A DNA stretch of 64,000 nt from Fulvivirga imtechensis AK7 (GTDB lineage: Bacteria > Bacteroidota > Bacteroidia > Cytophagales > Cyclobacteriaceae), in contig NZ_AMZN01000055.1 of the NCBI RefSeq assembly GCF_000331535.1, positions 223,316-287,315 of the forward strand, in the 5' to 3' direction. Of the stretch, positions 43,792 to 51,485 are shown in pieces (within the stretch, counting starts at the first letter, position 1; each line of letters begins with the position of its first letter). Both the position numbers and the translations under genes were made by a program. Under the pieces are notes generated by a model, which saw only the letters and a list, made by a program, of their open reading frames with translations, did no database searches and was not told where the DNA came from.

Positions 43792-46179
43792 ATGTTAAAA
43801 AATTATCTAAAGATCGCGATAAGGAATGTAGCCAGGAACAAAGTATATTCCTTCATCAATATTGCCGGACTTACACTTGGCATTACATGCTGTAGCCTGC
43901 TCTTTTTGTTTGTACTTGATGAAACGGCCTACGATGCTATGCACAGCAAAAAAGATGATATATATCGAATCGTTGAAATAAATGATAAAGGTGGGGAAGT
44001 AAGATATTTTGGTCAGACATCACCGCCCACGGGTCCAATTCTGGCGAACGATTATGAAGAGGTGGTCCGGTGTGCCCGGCTTTTTAAGTTTGGAGGTCAT
44101 ATCAACTTCTCTATTGGTGACACCAAGTTTGGTGAGAGAGCCTACTACTTCGCAGACTCCACATTTTTTGAGGTCTTTGACTTTGAGTTGATCACAGGGG
44201 ATAGGAAAACCGCACTTGATGAGCCATTTTCAATGGTAATAGATGAAGATTGGTCGCAAAGGCTGTTTGGTAATGAGAATCCGATTGGAAAGGAAATAGT
44301 GCTGGATGATGGTGGGGCCTACGTAGTCACAGCAGTGATGAAGAACGTGCCCCAAAATTCTCACCTACAGTTGAAAATCCTGACCTCTTTGCCTTATACC
44401 GATGAACGCTTTGGAGGGTATATGTCAAACTGGAATAATTTTGGCGCCTACACCTATGTGGTGCTTGATGGTCAGGCACAGGCGGACCGGTTTGCCATGA
44501 ATATTCCTGCATTCATAGAAAAATATTTCGAGCCGGAAGCCAACCGCAACTTTTACCTGCAATCTCTTAATGATATTCATTTTAAGTCCAAAGACATTGA
44601 ATTTGGAGCGGAAGCTGCGAAAGGCCAGGAAGCATATATTTTCATATTTATGGGCATCGGCATTTTTATGCTGTTAATTGCCAGTATTAATTATGTGAAC
44701 CTTGCTACTGCAAAGTCACTCCACAGAGGAAAAGAGATAGGCATGCGGAAAGTATCTGGCGCCCAGCAGTATCAGTTGGTGCTGCAATTTTTAAGTGAAT
44801 CTGCAATTATCGCTCTTATTTCTATGCTGCTCTCCATAGGGCTTGTAGATGTGTTGCTTCCTTACTTTAATCAGCTCACTGACAAGCAGTTTGTTTTTAA
44901 CAGCACAACATTTGGTGGTGTACTGGGGCTTCTCTTTATTATTACATTGGCAATAGGATTACTGTCAGGAATTTATCCTGCGTTGGTAATGTCGAGGCTC
45001 AAGCCTGCCAGAATACTCAAAGGAGCTATGAGTACGGGAAAAGGAAGCGTAGCATTGCGAAAAATTCTAGTGGTTACGCAGTTTACCTTATCCATTATCA
45101 TGATCATTGCCACTATTGTAGCATCCAATCAAATGGACTACATTCAGGAAAGGTCACTTGGGTTTAACAAAGAGCAACTTATTGTTGTGGACATCAATAG
45201 CGGAGAGGTGAGAAGACGCTTTGAGGTCATGAAGAATGAATTTGCAAAGTCTCCATATATAACCGGGGTAGCAGTGTCTTCCCGTGTGCCGGGGGAGTGG
45301 AAGAATCTTGCACAGGTGTATCTGAAAGCTTCCGGTGCTGAGCAACAGGATTCTCTTCGCTCGAATTATATTGGGTTTGATGAGCATATGCTCGGTGTGT
45401 ACGAAATGGAACTGCTGGCAGGAGAGAATTTCTCCGGCAATGCTGTGACTGATTCGCTTCATGTACTGATCAATGAAACAGCGGCACAGACATTAGGGTT
45501 TAAAGAGCCAGTTGGTCGATATATTCAAATCGGGGGTGGGCAATACCAGGTAATAGGCGTTGTGAAAGATTTTAACTTTGAGTCGTTGCACAACAGAATA
45601 GCTCCGCTGGTGCTCGGGTACAGAGCTAACGCCTTTCAACAGATAGACTATTTTTCATTAAAATTTGATCCCAGGTATACCGAAGAAGCGGTAGCGCATG
45701 CCTCAAAGGTCCACGATACATTTGATCAAAATACACCAATAGAATACCATTTTCTGGATGAGCAGTGGGAACAGTTTTACAAGAGTGATCAACGGGCCGG
45801 TAATATTTTTACCATTGGAGCAGGGATTACCATTTTCGTGGCTTGCTTAGGGCTATTCGGCCTGGCGTCTTTTATCATCCAGAAGCGCACAAAAGAAATT
45901 GGAGTACGCAAAGTCCTTGGAGCATCAATAGTTGATCTGTTTCTGTTGCTTTCCAAGACATTTGCACTTCAGGTACTACTGGCATTTCTGATAGCCACGC
46001 CTGTTTCATGGTATTTGATGAATGACTGGCTGAACAACTTTGCATTCAGGTTTAATTTAGGTGTTGCCGAGTTTTTGCTGGCTGGAGTGGTCGCTTTTGT
46101 TATTGCCCTGGTTTCGGTGAGCTACCGGGTGATCAAAGCTACTTTACTTGACCCGGTGAATACCCTGCGAAATGAGTAA
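43792..46179 (+). CDS. FtsX/MacB-type ABC transporter permease 5
   Basis: The 795-residue protein opens MLKNYLKIAIRNVARNKVYS. The first FtsX signature is NYVNLATAKSLHRGKEIGMR then KVSG, and the second is KRTKEIGVRKVLGA. It ends DPVNTLRNE. It is last in the run, 34 bases after permease 4, and is followed by 125 bases before the DUF4097 gene. Domain order and helix count match the other four. No nucleotide-binding subunit, membrane-fusion protein or TolC-like gene follows. Confidence 0.88.
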   Translation: MLKNYLKIAIRNVARNKVYSFINIAGLTLGITCCSLLFLFVLDETAYDAMHSKKDDIYRIVEINDKGGEVRYFGQTSPPTGPILANDYEEVVRCARLFKFGGHINFSIGDTKFGERAYYFADSTFFEVFDFELITGDRKTALDEPFSMVIDEDWSQRLFGNENPIGKEIVLDDGGAYVVTAVMKNVPQNSHLQLKILTSLPYTDERFGGYMSNWNNFGAYTYVVLDGQAQADRFAMNIPAFIEKYFEPEANRNFYLQSLNDIHFKSKDIEFGAEAAKGQEAYIFIFMGIGIFMLLIASINYVNLATAKSLHRGKEIGMRKVSGAQQYQLVLQFLSESAIIALISMLLSIGLVDVLLPYFNQLTDKQFVFNSTTFGGVLGLLFIITLAIGLLSGIYPALVMSRLKPARILKGAMSTGKGSVALRKILVVTQFTLSIIMIIATIVASNQMDYIQERSLGFNKEQLIVVDINSGEVRRRFEVMKNEFAKSPYITGVAVSSRVPGEWKNLAQVYLKASGAEQQDSLRSNYIGFDEHMLGVYEMELLAGENFSGNAVTDSLHVLINETAAQTLGFKEPVGRYIQIGGGQYQVIGVVKDFNFESLHNRIAPLVLGYRANAFQQIDYFSLKFDPRYTEEAVAHASKVHDTFDQNTPIEYHFLDEQWEQFYKSDQRAGNIFTIGAGITIFVACLGLFGLASFIIQKRTKEIGVRKVLGASIVDLFLLLSKTFALQVLLAFLIATPVSWYLMNDWLNNFAFRFNLGVAEFLLAGVVAFVIALVSVSYRVIKATLLDPVNTLRNE

Positions 46180-46208
46180 TTGGAGGCAACTGTAAAAATA
46201 TAGCGTAA

Positions 46209-46235
46209 CCAGACATTGGCGTTTTCTTAAAGACA
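46209..46235. mobile_element. Solo end of a short inverted-repeat element
   Basis: The complement of this stretch reads GTCTTTAAGAAAACGCCAAT and continues GTCTG. It matches the left end of the element at 47746-47868 over about 25 bases with one mismatch, in opposite orientation. It is probably a remnant of a non-autonomous element. Confidence 0.55.
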
Positions 46236-46304
46236 CGGAATAGTAATGCAACCCTCTGCATCAAGGGCAGTCTTTAGCTCAAGGATCAAAAACTCAAAAT
46301 AAAT

Positions 46305-47249
46305 ATGAAAAAGATTAATACTTTGCTTTTTGTCGCTTTACTGCTGATTGCACCAAGAGTGATCGTTGCTCAGGAGATGTCCCGGTCATTTTCTGGTGTT
46401 AAGAAAATAAACCTTAGCACTTCTTCCGGTGATTGCATACTAAAAAAAGGTTCAAATCATGAAGTTGGCGTACATCTCAAACATAGCTTCGGAAGTGGAT
46501 ACCAACCGGTTATCGAACAACAGGGCGAGCGACTCACTATCAAAGAAGACTTTAAAAAAGGATCTCACCGTGGTTCTTCAAAATGGACGCTGACTATACC
46601 TGATGGTGTGGATATCAAAGTCAATTCAGGATCAGGAAATATGGAAGCGGAGAATCTGGAGATAAACTTAAAAATGAATACCGGCTCCGGTGATATCGAC
46701 TTCTCGCGTGTGTCAGGAGATATTGATATCAACACGGGCTCTGGGGATATCGCTCTTAAAGGATTTACCGGAGATATTAAAGCCAACACGGGCTCAGGCA
46801 ATATTTCTGCTTATAGAATATCCGGGGAGCTAAAATTTAATTGTGGCTCAGGCAACATTTCAATAAAAGATAGTGAGGCAATTTTTAGTGCCAATGTTGG
46901 TAGCGGAAGTATCAAGGCTACAAGCGTGACCCTTAAAGGAAAGAGTTCCTTTAATTCAGGCTCAGGAGATGTAGAAGTATTTCTGGCTTCGGCCCTGCAG
47001 CACAATATTGCTTTGAGCAGTGGTTCGGGTGATGCCCGACTTGACTTCAGAGGTAAAAAAATTGAGGGAGAGATTGTAATGAAGGCTAATAAACGCAACG
47101 GTGCCATTAAAGCGCCCTTTGATTTTGATACTATTGAGGAAATAGATCAGGATCACAATCAGATTATTGTTAAAAAGACAGCCGTCATCGGTGACAGTAA
47201 AGTCAAAATACAAATTAGTACCGGATCAGGCACAGCTTCCATACAGTAG
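46305..47249 (+). CDS. Exported DUF4097-type beta-repeat protein
   Basis: The 314-residue protein has a signal peptide (MKKINTLLFVALLLIAPRVI, then VAQ). The mature part is built almost wholly of short beta-strand repeats spaced 14-20 residues apart, each with a GSG(D/N/S) turn, such as NTGSGDIDFSRVSGDIDI, NTGSGNISAYRISGEL and VGSGSIKATSV. This is the DUF4097/adhesin-like solenoid seen often beside permeases and sigma factors in Bacteroidota. It probably forms a right-handed beta-solenoid in the periplasm or at the surface. It may be in the permease transcript, but a 125-base gap and a repeat remnant separate it. Confidence 0.8.
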   Translation: MKKINTLLFVALLLIAPRVIVAQEMSRSFSGVKKINLSTSSGDCILKKGSNHEVGVHLKHSFGSGYQPVIEQQGERLTIKEDFKKGSHRGSSKWTLTIPDGVDIKVNSGSGNMEAENLEINLKMNTGSGDIDFSRVSGDIDINTGSGDIALKGFTGDIKANTGSGNISAYRISGELKFNCGSGNISIKDSEAIFSANVGSGSIKATSVTLKGKSSFNSGSGDVEVFLASALQHNIALSSGSGDARLDFRGKKIEGEIVMKANKRNGAIKAPFDFDTIEEIDQDHNQIIVKKTAVIGDSKVKIQISTGSGTASIQ

Positions 47250-47250
47250 T

Positions 47251-47345
47251 ATAACCTGAGTTCGATATAAAATGCTTAGAAACAGGCAGCCTCCTATCCT
47301 GAATGCTTTAAGGTTTTCCGGATAAGGATCTTTCTAAGTTGTTAA
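47251..47345. mobile_element. Half copy of a dispersed inverted-repeat element after a stop codon
   Basis: It begins two bases after the DUF4097 stop with ATAACCTGAGTTCGATATA, matching both ends of the element at 49863-50081. It also contains GGATCTTTCTAAGTTGT, which matches the interior of that element on the other strand. No second terminal arm was found, so it is a partial copy. Confidence 0.5.
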
Positions 47346-47361
47346 TAGTACCTTAAAAAGA

Positions 47362-47399
47362 GTTCAGCTTATTACTATACTATTGGTAATAAGCTGAAC
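47362..47399. terminator. Terminator between the DUF4097 gene and hpf
   Basis: A perfect 13-bp inverted repeat (GTTCAGCTTATTA and its complement) has a 12-base loop. On the minus strand it is followed by CTTTTTAAGG, fitting termination of the leftward hpf gene, which stops 15 bases away. It could also stop plus-strand transcripts. Confidence 0.75.
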
Positions 47400-47413
47400 C
47401 TTCCCATTTATAA

Positions 47414-47719
47414 TTAAGGTCTTTTCTCATTTTGCAATTCCTTTCTCCTCAATAACTGTCGCTTCACTTTGTCCACAGCCTCCATTACCGATTCCCTGTA
47501 GCTGTCGGACTGGTAGTCTGCATAAAGTGTAGGCCCGGGTAGAAATATCTTGATCTCAGCTACTTTTGTGTCATTACGGTCATCCTTAACAGATTTTAAA
47601 TACACATCCACACCTGTTATCCGTGACTCTAACTGTGCCAGATGTTTAATTCTGTCGTTTACAAAATTCAAAAGATCCTGATCGGCATCAAAACCGACTG
47701 TTTGAATGTCAGTTCTCAT
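47414..47719 (-). CDS. hpf: Ribosome hibernation promoting factor (short HPF/RaiA type)
   Basis: The 101-residue protein opens MRTDIQTVGFDADQDLLNFV. It has LAQLESRITGVDVYLKSVKD and the DSYRESVMEAVDKVKRQLLR helix, as in the S30AE/YfiA family. It binds the 30S decoding region and silences ribosomes in stationary phase. There is no long C-terminal dimerisation domain, so it is the short form. It ends at a strong terminator, and an inverted-repeat element lies upstream. Confidence 0.88.
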   Translation of the reverse strand: MRTDIQTVGFDADQDLLNFVNDRIKHLAQLESRITGVDVYLKSVKDDRNDTKVAEIKIFLPGPTLYADYQSDSYRESVMEAVDKVKRQLLRRKELQNEKRP

Positions 47720-47745
47720 AGTCTGTAATTTAGTTTTTACTATTT

Positions 47746-47868
47746 AGCGTCTCTAAGAAAACGCCAATGTCTGCGTTGCGCTTTGTCCCAAAGATGTTCT
47801 TCCGCAGGGGACTCCGCTTTTGGGGACTTCATCCCACTAATTGGCGAGAATATTTTCTTAAAGTCACT
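47746..47868. mobile_element. Short inverted-repeat (MITE-like) element
   Basis: The left end reads AGCGTCTCTAAGAAAACGCC (47746 on). The right end, read on the other strand from 47868, reads AGTGACTTTAAGAAAAT, followed by a few bases and CGCCAAT. The interior has its own inverted repeat (GTCCCAAAG / CTTTTGGGGAC). There is no coding capacity. The ends resemble those of 56680-56813 and the solo end at 46209-46235. Confidence 0.55.
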
Positions 47869-47891
47869 TAGAGTTTTCGTATAAGCATTAT

Positions 47892-48038
47892 TTAGCGGCC
47901 TCCAATGAGGCGCAAGAGTAGTAAAATAAGCGCTGCCACCAGTAGAAAATGTATAAACCAGCCCAGGTCAAATGCAAAGAATCCCAGCAACCAGCCTACC
48001 AACAAAACGATGATCAGTATTAAAAAACAACTCCTCAT
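47892..48038 (-). CDS. lmo0937-type 48-residue membrane protein
   Basis: On the minus strand from the ATG at 48038 a 48-residue protein is encoded: MRSCFLILIIVLLVGWLLGF, then FAFDLGWFIHFLLVAAL and a tail LRLIGGR. It has two hydrophobic helices joined by a short turn, with FDLGWFIHFLLVAAL as the family signature. These tiny membrane proteins are widespread and of unknown function, often stress-related. It lies between two repeat-rich gaps and is transcribed toward hpf. The gene is short enough to be missed by automatic calling. Confidence 0.8.
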   Translation of the reverse strand: MRSCFLILIIVLLVGWLLGFFAFDLGWFIHFLLVAALILLLLRLIGGR

Positions 48039-48180
48039 ATAATACTTGTTTGATGAAATAAGCTTCTACATTCATGCCATTTAATGGATTTAGATCTTTA
48101 TGCACTTTATCAGGCGCATGGCTGTGGAAATATAGTCCCCTTGTAACTACAATTTTCTACAAATGCATTAATTTCATGCC

Positions 48181-49017
48181 ATGTTTTGCTTTGTTAATGA
48201 TGATCTTCTTCAAGTAGAAGAAGCTTCTATTGGTATCAGAGACCTTAGCATTTTAAGGGGTTATGGTATTTTTGATTTTTTTAGGGTGAATGATAATGTC
48301 CCCATTTTTCTCGATGACCATATAGAGCGTTTTTTTGCCTCTGCTGAAAAAGTAGTGGATCATATATCTTTTGACAGAGATCAAATACTGGAAAAGATAT
48401 CTACGCTGATAAATAAGAATGGGGTTCCGCTATCAGGCATTCGAATGGTTTTGACAGGTGGGTATTCTGCTAATGCCTATAACCAGGGCATTGCTAATCT
48501 GATAATTACACAGGAGTCCATAAAGTTTCCTGATGATCTTAGCTATGAAAAGGGCGTGAAGGTTATTACTCATAATTATGTGCGTGAGCTTCCGGATGTA
48601 AAAACGATTAATTATATGACGGGCATCTGGATGCAACGGGAGATCATGAAACAAGGGGCTTTTGATGTACTATATCATTCCGGAGGTAGAATAACTGAGC
48701 TTACCAGAAGCAATTTTTTTATAGTTAATGATCAGGACCAACTGGTGACCCCCGGATCAGGGATATTGAAAGGCATCACCAGAAAAAAGGTGTTGGGTTT
48801 GGCTTCCAGGGTGGTTGAAGTGCTAGAAAAAGATATTTTAATTTCAGATTTGCACCAGGCAAAAGAAGCTTTTTTAACCGGTACAACAAAAAAGGTTCTG
48901 CCTGTTACACAGGTGGATGAGATTATAATAGGTGGTGGTAAGCCCGGTGAGACCACCAGGCAATTAATGGATATGTTTAAAGGCCTGGAAAGAGCATATG
49001 TCCGGCAATACAAGTAG
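48181..49017 (+). CDS. Class IV aminotransferase (branched-chain / D-amino acid / ADC lyase type)
   Basis: The 278-residue PLP enzyme opens MFCFVNDDLLQVEEASIGIR, then has LSILRGYGIFDFFRVNDN and the Arg of HIERFFASA. The catalytic Lys is in PDVKTINYMTG. The cofactor motif follows as GRITELTRSNFFIV, and GILKGITRKKVL completes the PLP site. The fold groups BCAT, D-alanine transaminase and aminodeoxychorismate lyase. The sequence lacks a decisive discriminator, and the Glu in GGRITELTRSN fits any of them. It is monocistronic. A biosynthetic or catabolic amino-acid role is likely. Confidence 0.8.
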   Translation: MFCFVNDDLLQVEEASIGIRDLSILRGYGIFDFFRVNDNVPIFLDDHIERFFASAEKVVDHISFDRDQILEKISTLINKNGVPLSGIRMVLTGGYSANAYNQGIANLIITQESIKFPDDLSYEKGVKVITHNYVRELPDVKTINYMTGIWMQREIMKQGAFDVLYHSGGRITELTRSNFFIVNDQDQLVTPGSGILKGITRKKVLGLASRVVEVLEKDILISDLHQAKEAFLTGTTKKVLPVTQVDEIIIGGGKPGETTRQLMDMFKGLERAYVRQYK

Positions 49018-49086
49018 CAGCGATGTTTTATTTTTTCACTGAGCAAATATTCTATTTATTTGTAGTAAACATAAAAACGAACAGGT

Positions 49087-49863
49087 ATGAATAATTTGTC
49101 TCTTGTTTCATGGAACGTCAACGGATTAAGAGCCATAATTAAAAAAGGCTTCATTACAAGTTTGAAAAGCCTTGATCCTGATATTTTATGTCTGCAGGAG
49201 ACGAAGGGGCAGGTTGAGGATATTAAAACCGCACTTCAACTGCTACCGGATTACAAGGCCTATGTCAATTGCTCTAAGCTGAAAAAGGGATATTCCGGTA
49301 CCGCTATTTTATCCAAAAAAGAACCTTTGGATATTACATACGATCTGGGGCATGAAGAGCATGATCAGGAAGGCCGGGTTATAACAGCCGAATTTGATCA
49401 CTTTTTTCTTGTAAATGTATATACCCCGAATTCCGGACAGGGGTTAAACAGGCTTGAATACCGCCAGGCATGGGACGTCATCTTTCTAAACCACCTGAGA
49501 AGCCTCGAACAACGCAAACCTGTGGTGCTGTGTGGGGATCTTAACGTAGCCCATGAAGAAATAGATATCGCGCGGGCCAAGCAAAACTATAACAAGTCAG
49601 CCGGCTATACGCAGCAGGAAATAGACGGCTTCAAGTCGTACCTGGAGCATGGTTTCGTGGATACATTTCGTCACTTTTTCCCCGAAGAGGTTAAGTATAC
49701 CTATTGGAATCAGATGTTTAATTCAAGGGCACGAAATGTTGGTTGGCGAATAGACTACTTCCTGGTGAGTCCTGCACTTTTGGGTCAGGTAAAAACGGCT
49801 GCGATTCATGACCAGTTCCACGGCTCGGATCATTGCCCTGTTGAACTTGTTTTGTATTTATAA
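49087..49863 (+). CDS. xth: Exodeoxyribonuclease III / AP endonuclease
   Basis: The 258-residue protein has the ExoIII motifs in order. These are SWNVNGLRAIIKKGF, LCLQETKGQ (metal Glu), VNVYTPNSG, LCGDLNVAHEEIDIA, GWRIDYFLVS and FHGSDHCPVEL (catalytic His). It incises DNA at abasic sites and trims 3' blocked ends in base-excision repair. Length is normal. The stop codon overlaps the left end of the inverted-repeat element that follows. Confidence 0.93.
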   Translation: MNNLSLVSWNVNGLRAIIKKGFITSLKSLDPDILCLQETKGQVEDIKTALQLLPDYKAYVNCSKLKKGYSGTAILSKKEPLDITYDLGHEEHDQEGRVITAEFDHFFLVNVYTPNSGQGLNRLEYRQAWDVIFLNHLRSLEQRKPVVLCGDLNVAHEEIDIARAKQNYNKSAGYTQQEIDGFKSYLEHGFVDTFRHFFPEEVKYTYWNQMFNSRARNVGWRIDYFLVSPALLGQVKTAAIHDQFHGSDHCPVELVLYL

Positions 49864-50081
49864 TAACGTGAGTACGATATAGTAGAGCCGATTAAATTGT
49901 ATTCGTATCTAAAAAACAGACCTAAAAAGCTTCTTTTTGAGGTAATTCTGCCTGTCCCGAACTTGCCTAACTTGCCTCGAGGAGGCACGAAAGATCTTAC
50001 TAAGTTTCAAGATACAATTCACAACTTAGGAAGATCCTGGGATGCCAGCCTTTTAGTATTTTAATATAGAGCTCAGGTTAT
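49863..50081. mobile_element. Dispersed inverted-repeat element starting at a stop codon
   Basis: The left end ATAACGTGAGTACGATATA (49863 on) is matched in reverse by the right end TATAGAGCTCAGGTTAT (50065-50081). An internal near-perfect inverted repeat has arms 49993-50006 and 50023-50036, with one mismatch. There is a small TGCCTC / GAGGCA hairpin near 49980 and no coding capacity. The ends match the partial copy at 47251-47345, which also follows a stop codon directly. Confidence 0.55.
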
Positions 50082-50352
50082 AATATACTTATTTTCAGTC
50101 ATTTATCATGAAATACTGATTCCTTTTGGGTGAGCTCACCGGCAGTACAATGTTGGTTTTTAAATGAATTTCCTCCATTATTTTATTCCTCATCTTTTAA
50201 TCTAATGAATGAAATTTTATTTGGTTTTTGGAATATTATTATGCGGAATAATTCTACCGGGAGAAAATATACAAAATAATGTTTTGACAATTCGGGATCA
50301 TTTCGAACATTGCGAAATTATTTTAAAAACCTTAAACCCAAATTTTCTTATT
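50082..50352. other. Non-coding leader region of the first M57 protease gene
   Basis: No gene is supported here. An in-frame extension of the protease (from 50209) is possible but would place 48 hydrophilic residues before the lipoprotein signal. The last 74 bases (from about 50279, starting TTTTGACAAT) are alignable with the region upstream of the second protease at about 51414-51485. They probably contain a shared promoter. Confidence 0.5.
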
Positions 50353-51174
50353 ATGAAAAGATTAAATTCTGTTTTGGCGTTGGCAATTTTAGCCGGTAGT
50401 TTCTTTTTCTCATGTGAAAATGAAAGTGTTGCCCCAGGAGATGATGTACCTCAGGAAGTGTTGTCTAAGCTTACTCAATTGGGCTTCAGTACCGAAGGAG
50501 TGATGCGCTTTGAAGATGGATTTCTTGTAGAGAATGATATCTACCTGACCGCAGACGATATCAATAGAATGAGCCCGGGTCAAAGCATTCCTGTTGTTGA
50601 GCAGTATAGTACCAACAACCTCGTGACAGGTACACCAAGGGTGATCACAGTTTACATGCCTACAGGTAGCAAAGGGTTCAGCTCTGGTGAGCAAGCAGGA
50701 CTTGACGAGGCTATCAGGAGATATAATGCTGAAAATCTAAACCTTACCTTCCAAAGGGTGACTACAAGCAGCGCTGATATTGTTTTCCAGAGACTGAGCA
50801 AAGGGGATGAGCGTAGAGGAGTACTGGGCTCTGCAGGTTTCCCTACTGCTTCCGGTGATCCTTATGGCACTATCAAGATGAGTGGTATTCTTGAGTCAAA
50901 ATATGGTCTGAGCACAGATGGTATTGCTACTATCATGGCGCATGAAATGGGTCACTGCATCGGCTTCCGTCACACTGACTATTTCGACAGAAGCATCAGT
51001 TGTGGAGGCTCAACTGCTAACGAAGGTGATGGCGGTGTAGGGGCTAACCATATCCCTGGTACTCCAACGGGCGCTGACCTGGCAGGAAATGGTTCATGGA
51101 TGCTGGCTTGTACTGATGGGTCTAGCAGACCGTTCACCAGCGCAGACAAAACTGCTTTAAATTACTTATACTAA
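50353..51174 (+). CDS. M57-type zinc metalloprotease lipoprotein, copy A
   Basis: From the ATG at 50353 the protein has 273 residues. It starts with a lipoprotein signal MKRLNSVLALAILAGSFFFS with Cys21, then ENESVAPGDDVPQEVLSKLT. The catalytic motif is AHEMGHCIGFRHTDYFDRSI, that is HExxHxxGxxH as in metzincin-like HEIGH proteases (family M57). PTGADLAGNGSWMLACTDGS and SSRPFTSADKTALNYLY close the domain. It would be a surface or periplasmic lipoprotein protease; the substrate is unknown. The longer reading from 50209 is rejected because it puts the signal peptide inside. Copy B lies 311 bases downstream. Confidence 0.85.
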   Translation: MKRLNSVLALAILAGSFFFSCENESVAPGDDVPQEVLSKLTQLGFSTEGVMRFEDGFLVENDIYLTADDINRMSPGQSIPVVEQYSTNNLVTGTPRVITVYMPTGSKGFSSGEQAGLDEAIRRYNAENLNLTFQRVTTSSADIVFQRLSKGDERRGVLGSAGFPTASGDPYGTIKMSGILESKYGLSTDGIATIMAHEMGHCIGFRHTDYFDRSISCGGSTANEGDGGVGANHIPGTPTGADLAGNGSWMLACTDGSSRPFTSADKTALNYLY

Positions 51175-51187
51175 TCAATCTTAAACA

Positions 51188-51230
51188 TAAAAAAAGAAAG
51201 GGCTGCCCACAAGGTGGCCTTTTTTGGTTT
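51188..51230 (+). terminator. Terminator of M57 protease copy A
   Basis: A stem of GGGCTGCCC / GGTGGCC type around ACAA is followed by TTTTTTGG. The same layout occurs after copy B at 52325-52360, so the terminator was duplicated with the gene. Confidence 0.7.
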
Positions 51231-51485
51231 ACAGGAAAGTTAACGTTATGATAGTTAATCCTTAATGGGTGGGATTTTAGAGCTGCAAGCTCTAAGCTTC
51301 AAGCTGCAAGCAAAACGTCAAATACTCCCGACTCCCTGAACCGACAAAATATTATTTTCATATTATTCAAATTGATCTTCTGATATTTCTACCAAAGGCA
51401 AAAAGGCCAAATAAGGTTTTGATAAGTCGGCAGGAATCCGAACCTTGCGTTATTATTTATTTTACAAACCTAAACCAATTTTATT
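51231..51485. other. Non-coding gap between the two protease copies
   Basis: No gene was seen. It holds a heptamer-periodic array (51279-51316) and, at its right end from about 51414 (TTTTGATAAG on), the block that is conserved upstream of both protease genes. Confidence 0.55.
51279..51316. repeat. Heptamer-periodic array between the protease copies
   Basis: The bases read as seven-base words AGCTGCA, AGCTCTA, AGCTTCA, AGCTGCA, AGCAAAA. The heptamer differs from the other three arrays in the window, but the period is the same. Confidence 0.65.

Noticed and set aside
50209..50352. 48-residue extension of the first M57 protease
   Set aside because: It would bury a clear lipoprotein signal peptide, and the same region aligns as non-coding leader before copy B.
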